Shown: piece after piece, positions 27,610 through 35,662 of the stretch
Position numbering within the stretch: position 1 is the first letter of the stretch
Layout of the letters: each line of letters opens with the position of its first letter
Source of the DNA: JBBSEX01 sp038239345
GTDB lineage: Bacteria > Acidobacteriota > Terriglobia > Bryobacterales > Bryobacteraceae
NCBI GenBank assembly: GCA_038239345.1
Contig: JBBSEX010000023.1
Location: 1 to 64,000, forward strand
Direction of reading: 5' to 3'
DNA: 64,000 nucleotides
The notes under the pieces: model-generated
Told to the model about the DNA's origin: nothing
Databases searched by the model: none
Seen by the model: only the letters and a program-made list of their open reading frames with translations
Program-made: the position numbers and the translations under genes

Positions 27610-28510
27610 GTTCGTAGCGGGCATACTCGCCGGCAATCGAGGCGTGCTCGCGCGGGCTATCACGCTAGTGGAAAGCTCGCGGCCCGATCATCAGGAACTT
27701 GCCGAAAACATTCTTGATCGGTGCCTGGGATTCGATTCCGTGCGGGCCGGCATTACTGGCGTCCCTGGGGTGGGCAAGAGCACATTCATTGAGCGATTAG
27801 GACTGCATTTGACGCAGGATCGTGGCGAGAAAGTCGCTGTCCTGGCCATTGATCCGTCCAGCCCTGTCAGTGGCGGCAGCATTCTGGGCGACAAGACGCG
27901 GATGCAGAAATTGAGTGCCGACCCGAATGCATTCATTCGCCCATCGCCCTCCCGCGGCGCTTTGGGTGGTGTGACGCGACGGACGCGGGAAACGATTCTG
28001 CTGTGCGAAGCCGCTGGATTTTCCAATATTTTAGTGGAAACCGTGGGAGTCGGGCAGTCGGAAATGACAGTCGCTTCCATGGTCGATTTCTTTTTGCTGT
28101 TGATGCTTGCCGGGGCCGGCGACGAACTGCAGGCCATCAAGCGCGGCATTCTGGAAGTGACTGATCTGGTGGCGATCAACAAGGCCGACGGCGATAATCT
28201 GCATGCCGCGCAATTGGCCCGAAGCGAATATGCGAGCGCGATCGGACCGGATAAGGTTGTACTGTGCTCGGCGATGACCGGCGCTGGAATTCCTGAGATT
28301 TGGATTCGCGTATTGGAACACGGTAAAGCGGCCCGCGCCGACCAGGCCAGCCGCTGGCTTTACGATGCCATCGATAACGGCTTGCACGAGCGATTCTTCC
28401 AGAACCCAGCCGTGAAAGATCTTCTTCCCAAGCTGGAAGCTGCGGTGAGCGCCGGGGAATTAACGGCCGTGCGGGCCGCCCGCCAGTTGCTGGATCAATC
28501 GCGCGGATAA
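27596..28510 (+). CDS. meaB: Methylmalonyl-CoA mutase chaperone GTPase MeaB
   Basis: 304 residues of the MeaB/ArgK G3E GTPase group. Walker A GVPGVGKSTF, LAIDPSSPVSGG (switch region), DKTRM, VETVGVGQSE and NKADGDN (base specificity) are visible. It loads and protects the adenosylcobalamin cofactor of MutB. Its ATG lies 14 bases inside the mutB 3' end, the strongest coupling in this operon. It closes the catabolic operon; the next gene begins 34 bases later. Confidence 0.95.
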   Translation: MNADEFVAGILAGNRGVLARAITLVESSRPDHQELAENILDRCLGFDSVRAGITGVPGVGKSTFIERLGLHLTQDRGEKVAVLAIDPSSPVSGGSILGDKTRMQKLSADPNAFIRPSPSRGALGGVTRRTRETILLCEAAGFSNILVETVGVGQSEMTVASMVDFFLLLMLAGAGDELQAIKRGILEVTDLVAINKADGDNLHAAQLARSEYASAIGPDKVVLCSAMTGAGIPEIWIRVLEHGKAARADQASRWLYDAIDNGLHERFFQNPAVKDLLPKLEAAVSAGELTAVRAARQLLDQSRG

Positions 28511-28543
28511 CCGGAACATAAATTGCATCGTTGATTCTCATTG

Positions 28544-29287
28544 ATGCGAAACCACGCTATCGCGGCCCTCTTCTGTGTCTTAAATTCCGCAACGTGTCAG
28601 GCCGGCAACATCCCGGACCGCCCCGCCATTATTCTGTGGGCGTGGGAGATGCCGGAAGATCTTCGCTTCCTGAATACCTCCGGTACGGGCGTTGCCTTTC
28701 TTGCAAGCAGTTTCCTACTGCGAGGCGATCAAGTACGTTCGCGGCCCCGGCTCCAGCCGGTACTGTTGAACCCGGGTGTCTCGCTGCTATCGGTTGTGCG
28801 CATCGAATGCGATCGCCGCCAGGCGCCCGTGCTCTCATCGGCCCAACGGGCAAGGCTTGCCACGCTAATTCTAAAGACAGTCGCGGCTACGCGAACACCG
28901 GGCTTGCAGATCGATTTCGATGCCCGCGTTTCGGAGCGGCCATTCTATCGCGCGCTGCTATTCGATCTCCGCCGAAAGCTTGGGACGGGTCGCTTTCTTT
29001 CCATCACCGCACTGCCATCGTGGTGCAATCGCGGAAGCTGGCTGGCAGAGCTCCCCGTAGATGAAATCGTGCCGATGCTGTTTCGGATTGGCGGCGAACG
29101 CCGGGCCGTCATTACCCGCCTTGAGCGTTACGGTAGCTTCGAAGAGCCTCGCTGCCAAGCCAGCATCGGCGTCTCGACGGACGAGCCGCACCCGCCGTTA
29201 CCGAATCGAGCGCACACGTATATCTTTCATCCAAAGCCCTGGACAAAAGCGGATGTGGAATCCGCGATCGGCAAAGGAATCCGCTGA
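28544..29287 (+). CDS. DUF3142-family secreted protein
   Basis: 247 residues from ATG 28544; a TTG three bases earlier is less likely. A short hydrophobic N-terminus (to about residue 20) looks like a signal peptide. The rest matches DUF3142: ILWAWEMPEDLRFL, a GLQIDFDAR motif resembling a TIM-barrel strand end, and LPSWCNRGSWL. The fold recalls glycoside-hydrolase-like barrels, but no activity is established for the family. The stop overlaps the ATG of the next gene (TGATG at 29285-29289), so the two are expressed together. Confidence 0.8.
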   Translation: MRNHAIAALFCVLNSATCQAGNIPDRPAIILWAWEMPEDLRFLNTSGTGVAFLASSFLLRGDQVRSRPRLQPVLLNPGVSLLSVVRIECDRRQAPVLSSAQRARLATLILKTVAATRTPGLQIDFDARVSERPFYRALLFDLRRKLGTGRFLSITALPSWCNRGSWLAELPVDEIVPMLFRIGGERRAVITRLERYGSFEEPRCQASIGVSTDEPHPPLPNRAHTYIFHPKPWTKADVESAIGKGIR

Positions 29288-31510
29288 TGAAGACAGGTCT
29301 GTATCTGGTGGCCGCGCTATTGGCTGCTTTTGAACTCGCTTGGAGCTGCGCTCTGGAGTTCGACGTCGCGGTCTTCAGTTATTCCCATCATCCCGACTTC
29401 CCCAGAACCCGCTACGCCGCCGGAAAGCTGGGCGTGATCGAGCCTACTTACGCCCGCTCGTACCTGGTGGTTGCGTATCGTTACCTGGCCGGAATCGGTC
29501 TCGACGCAGCGGAGCAGGAACAGGTTCGCGGCTATTGGCAGGATCGAGCCACCGGAGATTGGGACCACATCCTGACATGGTGGTCTGAGCGTTGGGAAAA
29601 GGTTAGGATGCGTGTTCCGGGCGCGCCACCAAATGAAGACGATATACCCGCGCAAAAGTATGATCCTGAAATCCTGAGTTGGGAACTCAACTGTGCCGAC
29701 GATGCTTTTCGCGTCGCGACACTTACCCTGCAAACTCGAATTTTGCAGTTCGGCCTTCGAAGCGCCGCGGTGAAAGATTGGCTGAATGCGCAGGATGACG
29801 TCTTCTCCAATTGCGGATCGCGCGGCAACGTTCCGGTCGCGGTGCCCTCCAACATGCCGGCGCTACTTTATAAGGATCGAGACTATCAAATCGCGGCGGC
29901 CCATCTCTATCGCGGTGAGCCCGAGCTTGCGGCAAATCAGTTTCGGAAAATCGCCGATGATCGCCATTCACCGTGGCGGCAAATGGCTCCTTACCTGGTG
30001 GCTCGCTCGTTGTTGCGCTTCAATCACGCCCAGGCCGCGGTGGAAGCTCGAAAGGTGCTGGCTGATCCGCGCAACAAAGAACTGCACGGAATCACCACCG
30101 ATTTGCTACATCGAGCGATGGCTGACACCCAGCCCGATGTACGGCTACATGAGGTCGCACTCGAATTGCTGCATCGCGACCGGCTGGGCTTGCGGCAGAA
30201 CCTCTGGGATTACACAACGCTTCTTGATCACTTTCTGGACAACGAGGGGAAGCCGGGTATGCTGAATACCACCGCCGTACCGCGGAACGACAAACTGACA
30301 GACTGGATTATTACTTTCTCGACGATGACGCCGAAGGAGTCGGCTCACGCCAATAGCGCAATGGCGAAAAACCCGATCGCTTCCATGGCTGGTGAACGCC
30401 TTGGAGCATGTCTCGGGTATCGATGGCGCCACGGATGAACTTCTGCTTGCCGCCGCCGAAGTTGACCCTCGTCATCCCGGATATCTCACCATCGCTTATC
30501 ATCGCGATCGTCTGCTGATCGAACGCGGCGCGATGAAGGAAGCAAGCGAAGAACTGACCACGGTGTTGGGCGGCGATATTCCGAAGTCGGCTATCAATCA
30601 CTTCCGCTCGCTGCGTATGCGGACGGCGCTTGATCTGGCCGGATTTCTCCTCTATGCGCAGCGTATCCCCGTGCTAATCACCGACACAGCAGACATGGCT
30701 CAAAGGCGGGGCTCTTACCAGGACTATCAACAACAACCGCCAAATCCGAAGCTCATGCGTCTGGACAAAGACTCGATTGAAGTGCTAAACCAGCAAGCCC
30801 CTCTAGAGTTGTGGGCCCAGATCGCAGCGGGCGATGCCATTCCCGCGCACCTACAGCAGGAACTGGTGCTCGCGGCCTTTGCGCGATCCGTTCTGCTTGA
30901 TCGGGACGAAACGATGATCGGTCTGGCGCCCCAAGTCACCAGGGTTCTGCCCGAAGCAGGGCCATTTATGGCGCAGGTCAGTTCTGGAACCGATGTGCCC
31001 GCCCGCCATTTCTCGGCAATCCATTTCCTGCTGCACTTTGCGACAGTTCGTCCTTACATGACTTCCGGAATCGCCTGGATCCGGCCACGAGTCCGCGCTA
31101 CGGATAGCTATACATTCAATTGGTGGATCCCGCTCGGTTCTCCAGAATTAGACTGGTCCCCGAATCAATGGGACCGTCCACAAGCGAATCCGCTACCCGA
31201 AGTAGCGGCCCAATTCTTGAAACCGGAGGATCGGGCGAGGGGTATCGAAGATCGAAAGCAACTCGCTTCTACCGGCTACGCCCCGAATTATTTGTGTCAG
31301 CATGTGCTCGCTTGGGCTGCCCGGCATCCGCAAGATCCGCGAGTGCCGGAGGCACTGCATTACGCCGTTGCCACCACCCGTTATGCCGCCAGTAACGACG
31401 AATCCGCCGAGTATTCCATCCGTGCCTACCGCCTACTTCACCTCCGGTACGGCAAGAGCATTTGGGCCAAACGAACACCGACGGCATATCGCAAAAACTC
31501 CCCTTGGTGA
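29287..31510 (+). pseudogene. Large secreted DUF3142-linked protein, frame-broken
   Basis: Two reading frames together would make one protein of about 740 residues. The first (29287-30438, signal peptide 1-21) breaks off at about residue 355, where its tail turns into GERLGACLGYRW. The second frame is already sensible upstream of its first ATG at 30392: bases from about 30352 read IAQWRKTRSLPWLVNALEHV. A single +1 change at about 30345-30360 restores continuity. The N-terminal part has helical repeats (AAHLYRGEPELAANQFRKIA), the C-terminal part ends with VLAWAARHPQDPRVPEALHY. No enzyme motif recognised. Possible decay or base-call error. Confidence 0.6.
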
Positions 31511-31597
31511 GCCCCTATTCTGGGGAAATCTGCTATGCCAGACTATATGCCGAAACAGTGTCAAGTAATATGCCAATAAGCTTAGTTAGAAGCGGCA

Positions 31598-31700
31598 CAA
31601 CTGGGGGTACTTCTAGTATTGCCAGACGGAAAGTACTGGACCGAAAAGACTTGAGATCTAAGAGGAACAGTACGGTTTCTCTAGCTGCAACCCCCAGTTG
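31598..31700. repeat. 11-bp perfect inverted repeat spanning 103 bp
   Basis: CAACTGGGGGT at 31598-31608 and its exact reverse complement ACCCCCAGTTG at 31690-31700. Inside, GTACTT (31607-31612) can also pair with AAGTAC (31631-31636). The ends are not flanked by an obvious target duplication, so this could be a structured RNA, a very small MITE-like element or a chance dyad. Confidence 0.55.
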
Positions 31701-31710
31701 AGGGCCTAGT

Positions 31711-31738
31711 TGTAATACCAGCATGATCGGGTATTGCA
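31711..31738. repeat. 9-bp stem hairpin
   Basis: TGTAATACC (31711-31719) pairs with GGTATTGCA (31730-31738) through nine pairs, including one G-U, closing a 10-nt loop. It follows the 103-bp inverted repeat by 10 bases. No T-tract follows, so it is not a typical terminator on the plus strand. Confidence 0.5.
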
Positions 31739-31769
31739 TTAGGGGATTAAGTGCTTTACCTTATCAAAC

Positions 31770-31967
31770 ATGGTTCCCAAGAATTCCCGCCGACTTCAGT
31801 CAGAGGTCACTGCCGAAGTGGAGATCGCGTTTCTTCAAGCCAAGAAGCAAGTGCTCGATCGGTTGATCCGCTCACTAGAGCTCTATAAAGGAGCCCAGCG
31901 GCGACCGATGGAGCATGCCGGATTTCGGCGGCAGCGGGCTTCGCTAGGTCACCGCCTGGCAATGTAG
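31770..31967 (+). CDS. Doubtful 65-residue ORF
   Basis: A 65-codon frame from ATG 31770 with one amphipathic helix (VEIAFLQAKKQVLDRLIRSL) followed by a basic tail. No ribosome-binding site at the right distance and no family recognised. It lies in the A+T-richer island, so it may be chance. Confidence 0.25.
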   Translation: MVPKNSRRLQSEVTAEVEIAFLQAKKQVLDRLIRSLELYKGAQRRPMEHAGFRRQRASLGHRLAM

Positions 31968-32083
31968 TTTAGCTCAAGATCCGGTCGACAAGTTTCGTGG
32001 GCACGCAGGCCGCGCACGAGCGAGGGCACGCGAGCATGGGCGAGAAGTCCGCTAATGCCCGCGCCTCAGAATTCGCCGGGTAT

Positions 32084-33373
32084 TTAAGCTTGCACGATGG
32101 CTCGGCACTCGCCGAAGCCGATGCGAATGGCGGAGGCATTCTCGCAGTATCCGGTGATAACTGCCTCATCGCCATCTTCCAGAAACTTCCTCGCTTCGCC
32201 CGTCGGTAACGTCAGCGGCTCCGCGCCGCGCCAAGTCAGTTCCAGCAGGCAACCGCGTGAATCCTTGGCCGCATTGCTGACGGTCCCACTGGCAAGCAGG
32301 TCCCCCGGACGCAGATTACAGCCATTGCTTGTATGATGTGTAACCAGTTGCGCCAGGGTCCAATACAGTTCCCGAAAGTGGGCCCGGCTGAGGCGTAATG
32401 GCGCGATCCCTTGCTCGCGCATCTTGCGCGAACAGATGCGAACTTCCAGCGTTAAGTCGATAGCACCGCCATCACGATCAATCGCGCCGTCCAAATAGGG
32501 TAACGGCTCCGGGTCACCTGCCGGCCGCGCTGGGCGGGGTACCCGATACGGTTCCAGGGCTTCCATCGTCACCACCCAGGGCGAGATCGTGGTTGCAAAA
32601 CTCTTTGACAGAAACGGACCTAATGGTTGGTATTCCCAACTCTGTATATCGCGCGCCGACCAATCGTTCACCAGGCACAGGCCAAAAATATGGCTACCAG
32701 CGTCCTCGATTGATACCGGCTTGCCAAGTTCATTGGCTACACCAATGAAAGCACCGACCTCGCATTCGTAATCGAGAGATCTCGATAGCCCAAACGACGG
32801 CTTGCCCGAAGCCGCATCGAGTGTCTGTCCCATGGGACGCTGCACCGGTGTTCCGCTCGGAATAATCGAGGAGGCTCGTCCGTGATATCCGATAGGCACA
32901 TGCTTGTAATTCGGGAGCAACGGATTATCCGGCCGGAACATGCTGCCGACGTTTGTCGCGTGATGGATGGATGCGTAGAAGTCGCTATAGTCGCCGATTC
33001 GAGTGGGCAGCAGCAGGGTGCATTCACTCATCGGTACCAGACACTGCTCGGGACGGCGCTCGGAATTTTCAGCCAGCAGCCCGCTTATTGCCCGGCGCAG
33101 CTCCGAAGAATGCACAAGACCGGCGGCCATCAGAAACGACAGGTCGTCCGCATCGCAACCTTGCGCCACCGAATCGGAAAAGAAGCGCTCGTGGACGCAA
33201 GCTCTAAGATCCAGCACCATATTCCCGATCGCCACGCCCACCCGTGAACGATCGCTACTTGCGGAAAGAAAAGTCGCGAATGGCAGATTCTGGATAGGAA
33301 AGTCGGTTCCCGGATTGTTCGCCGATTCGATCCAACTCTTCAGATTCCGGTCATGCGTCTCATTCAATGTCAT
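32084..33373 (-). CDS. fahA: Fumarylacetoacetase
   Basis: 429 residues, the normal length. The N-terminal SH3-like domain (FGVAIGN-type, here VGVAIGNMVLDLR) precedes a catalytic barrel with DYSDFYASIHHATNVGSMFRP (read as DYSDF...HHATNVG), EYEVG-type segment (DYECEVGAFIG), and the metal-binding NDWSARDIQSWEYQPLGP stretch. It hydrolyses 4-fumarylacetoacetate to fumarate and acetoacetate in the last step of tyrosine/homogentisate degradation. The 3' end lies in the structured island. Upstream, a coupled unknown gene overlaps its ATG by 4 bases; no homogentisate dioxygenase gene is in the window. Confidence 0.96.
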   Translation of the reverse strand: MTLNETHDRNLKSWIESANNPGTDFPIQNLPFATFLSASSDRSRVGVAIGNMVLDLRACVHERFFSDSVAQGCDADDLSFLMAAGLVHSSELRRAISGLLAENSERRPEQCLVPMSECTLLLPTRIGDYSDFYASIHHATNVGSMFRPDNPLLPNYKHVPIGYHGRASSIIPSGTPVQRPMGQTLDAASGKPSFGLSRSLDYECEVGAFIGVANELGKPVSIEDAGSHIFGLCLVNDWSARDIQSWEYQPLGPFLSKSFATTISPWVVTMEALEPYRVPRPARPAGDPEPLPYLDGAIDRDGGAIDLTLEVRICSRKMREQGIAPLRLSRAHFRELYWTLAQLVTHHTSNGCNLRPGDLLASGTVSNAAKDSRGCLLELTWRGAEPLTLPTGEARKFLEDGDEAVITGYCENASAIRIGFGECRAIVQA

Positions 33374-34227
33374 AACAAACCTAATTGACGTAGATCGCTC
33401 AGCGGCTCTTCGAAAGAGCAGGATCCGAAAGAGACGACGAACTCCCGCGCCCGCGCGAGCTCTTCAATCGTGATCACTTGATCGCGCCATTGTACCGACT
33501 CTTCTTCAAAGCGAAACTCCTGGAGTGAAGTCTCTTCCAGCAGGGTAAGTAATTCGCCAATGGTCGCTCCATTCGTAAAGAACGCGGCCGCTAGAAAGAC
33601 GTTGAGAAAGCCGTGCATCGTCCCCGATGGGCTATTGGATTCGTAGGTCAACGGCCTTTCGCCGCGCAGAGGATGATGTAAACCGGCGGTTGCCTTGAAG
33701 GGCACGGATGACCGCTGGCAAGCCACCAGGAATCGCGCGATATCGGCGGACGTAGGGAAAGCGTCGGGAGTAATTCCACCGGTGCGAACCTTGGCCCGAA
33801 GCCCGCGCTCAGCCAGAGCTTCGATCACCGGCCGGGGATCGATGTCGATCGGCACTTCGACGTAAGCGGTCATTTGCTCGGGAATTTCACTTGGCGTGAC
33901 GACAGATTTTATTTCAATGGTGTCTACCAGCAGGCGCGGATGCTTCTTATGAAATTCCGCAATGGTATTCCAGTCAGACGCGAGGCTGGAACCCGCCAGG
34001 CCGCTTAGATGGACGGGCTCCATTTCCCCTTGCAACGCGGCGCTTTCCGCGAACTCATCCAAGCGCGAAATGGGAAGAACAAATCGCCCCAGCGCCCAAC
34101 TATCCGGCTCCTCCAGGTAACGAAGATAATTCTCAGACGCCGCCTGCATGGAAAGACTTGATGGGGGAAATAATCCCGCATAGTCGATCGAGTGCGCGAG
34201 AAGTGTACGCAGCGAACCGATGATCAC
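33370..34227 (-). CDS. Conserved hypothetical coupled to fumarylacetoacetase
   Basis: 285 residues, no named family. Notable marks: a start with SIDYAGLFPPSSLSM, a barrel-like alternation in the middle (AYVEVPIDIDPRPVIEAL; LRAKVRTGG), and FKATAGLHHP near 190-199 with paired histidines in a setting reminiscent of TIM-barrel strand ends. The stop overlaps the fahA start (33370-33373), so the two proteins are made together. A role in aromatic amino acid breakdown is inferred only from this coupling. No signal peptide or membrane segment. Confidence 0.65.
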   Translation of the reverse strand: MIIGSLRTLLAHSIDYAGLFPPSSLSMQAASENYLRYLEEPDSWALGRFVLPISRLDEFAESAALQGEMEPVHLSGLAGSSLASDWNTIAEFHKKHPRLLVDTIEIKSVVTPSEIPEQMTAYVEVPIDIDPRPVIEALAERGLRAKVRTGGITPDAFPTSADIARFLVACQRSSVPFKATAGLHHPLRGERPLTYESNSPSGTMHGFLNVFLAAAFFTNGATIGELLTLLEETSLQEFRFEEESVQWRDQVITIEELARAREFVVSFGSCSFEEPLSDLRQLGLL

Positions 34228-34264
34228 GACGATCAGTATATCGAGCGCATTTGCGGCGAAGGGT

Positions 34265-35662
34265 CTATTGCTGCCAGCCGCCGCCGAGCGCGCGATAAAT
34301 GTTGACGATCGAAGTCAGTTCCTGACGCTGCAGCTGGGCCAGCGACAACTCACCCTGGAAAAGATTCCGTTCGGCGTCCAGTACCTGCAAGTAGCTATCC
34401 AGGCCGCCCTTGTAACGCAACGTCGAGAGCCGGTCGGTTTCCCGCAGAGCCTTCACCAGCAGTTCCTGTTGGGCGCGCTGTTCGGATGTTTTTCGCTTGT
34501 CGATCAGCGCGTCGGAGACTTCGCGAAATGCGGTCTGAATCGATTTTTGATAGGTCAGTACCGCCTCGCGTTGCTGCGCTTCCGTCAATCGTACGTTGCT
34601 GCGAATTCGTCCAGCATTGAAGATCGGCAACACAGCCGCGGGAGCAAAACTCCAGTCGCGGGCGTTTCCAGTAAAGAGGCTCGTAAGCGCCCGGCTCTGC
34701 CCGCCCAAAAAACTAGTGAGCGAAATCTGCGGGAAGTATTGCGCTTTGGCTGCGCCTATCTGCGCATTGGCAGCCACAAGATTCTGCTCCGCCTGGCGGA
34801 TGTCGGGACGGCGTTCCAGCAGGTCTGACGGTATCCCGGCCGGGACTTCCGGTGGCGATGGGAATGCCTCCAGTGCCTTCCCGCGCGGGACACCCCCGGG
34901 GCTACCGCCAAGCAGGAGATTGATCGAATTCTCCGACTGGCCGACGGCCCGCTCCGTGGCGGCGATCTGCGCCGTAGCAGTGTAGAGGAACTGCTCCGCC
35001 TGGTGAACATCCAGCCCCGTCGCCACGCCACGGTTCTTTCTCAAAGTTGTAAGACGTAGCCCGTTCTCAGCGATGTCCCGTGTCTTACGGGCGATTTCTA
35101 ATTCAAGATCCTGTTCGCGCAACTGCAGATAATTGTTGGTTACATCGCTCACCAGCATTGTCACTACAGCGCGCCGGCCTTCTTCACTGGCGAAATATTG
35201 CGCGCGGGCCGATTCGGTAAGACGCCGCAGCCGGCCCCATACATCCAATTCCCAACTGAGAGTGAAGCCGGCCTGGGTATAACTTGAATCCAGACTGATG
35301 CCCGCCGGAATGAATCGATTGGGTCCCAGGCGCGAACCGCGGCTTACGTTGAAGGACGGGTTCGCATCGATATTCGGAAACAATTGCGAGCGCGTTATAC
35401 CTAACTGAGCGCGGGCTTCCAGAACCCGTTCCGAGGCGATCCCCAAATCGAAGTTGCGCTGTAGAGCTGTCTTTACAAGCTCCGTGAGAACGTCATCGTG
35501 GAACAAGTCGAACCACTTCGTATCGGCGATAGATTGCGCGGATGGCGCAGTATCGCCTTTCAGTTGAACGGGGACATTCACGACGGGACGCTTATAATTG
35601 GGGCCCACCGCGCAGCTGGCAAGCAACAACGCCGATACGAAAAATAATGTGCGGAGTCTCAT
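34265..35662 (-). CDS. RND efflux outer-membrane lipoprotein (NodT/OprM family)
   Basis: 465 residues. The lipoprotein signal LLASC gives an acylated cysteine near position 16, followed by AVGPNYKRP, the typical family opening. Two OEP repeats follow (SARAQYFASEEGRRAV; RRPDIRQAEQNLVAANAQIGAAKAQYFP in two parts), which build the TolC-like barrel-tunnel. It forms the exit duct of the tripartite pump. Its ATG overlaps the RND transporter stop by 4 bases. It is the last gene of the operon. The unlinked EmrAB-type pair at 9.9 kb lacks such a gene and may share it. Confidence 0.94.
   Translation of the reverse strand: MRLRTLFFVSALLLASCAVGPNYKRPVVNVPVQLKGDTAPSAQSIADTKWFDLFHDDVLTELVKTALQRNFDLGIASERVLEARAQLGITRSQLFPNIDANPSFNVSRGSRLGPNRFIPAGISLDSSYTQAGFTLSWELDVWGRLRRLTESARAQYFASEEGRRAVVTMLVSDVTNNYLQLREQDLELEIARKTRDIAENGLRLTTLRKNRGVATGLDVHQAEQFLYTATAQIAATERAVGQSENSINLLLGGSPGGVPRGKALEAFPSPPEVPAGIPSDLLERRPDIRQAEQNLVAANAQIGAAKAQYFPQISLTSFLGGQSRALTSLFTGNARDWSFAPAAVLPIFNAGRIRSNVRLTEAQQREAVLTYQKSIQTAFREVSDALIDKRKTSEQRAQQELLVKALRETDRLSTLRYKGGLDSYLQVLDAERNLFQGELSLAQLQRQELTSIVNIYRALGGGWQQ

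Larger units (their letters stand above)
31511..32083. other. Intergenic island, A+T-richer, structured
   Basis: The largest gap without a convincing gene. Counting 31561-31800 gives about 45% G+C, against a clearly higher value in flanking genes. It holds a GCCCC/GGGG hairpin right after the preceding stop, two stronger inverted repeats (listed separately), and one weak 65-codon reading frame. Between 31968 and 32083 only a loose direct repeat of GGGCACGC (31999-32006, 32024-32031) is seen. No transposase or tRNA was recognised. Confidence 0.6.

Noticed and set aside
31598..31738. Insertion sequence or retron
   Set aside because: No transposase or reverse transcriptase nearby and no target duplication; kept only as inverted repeats.
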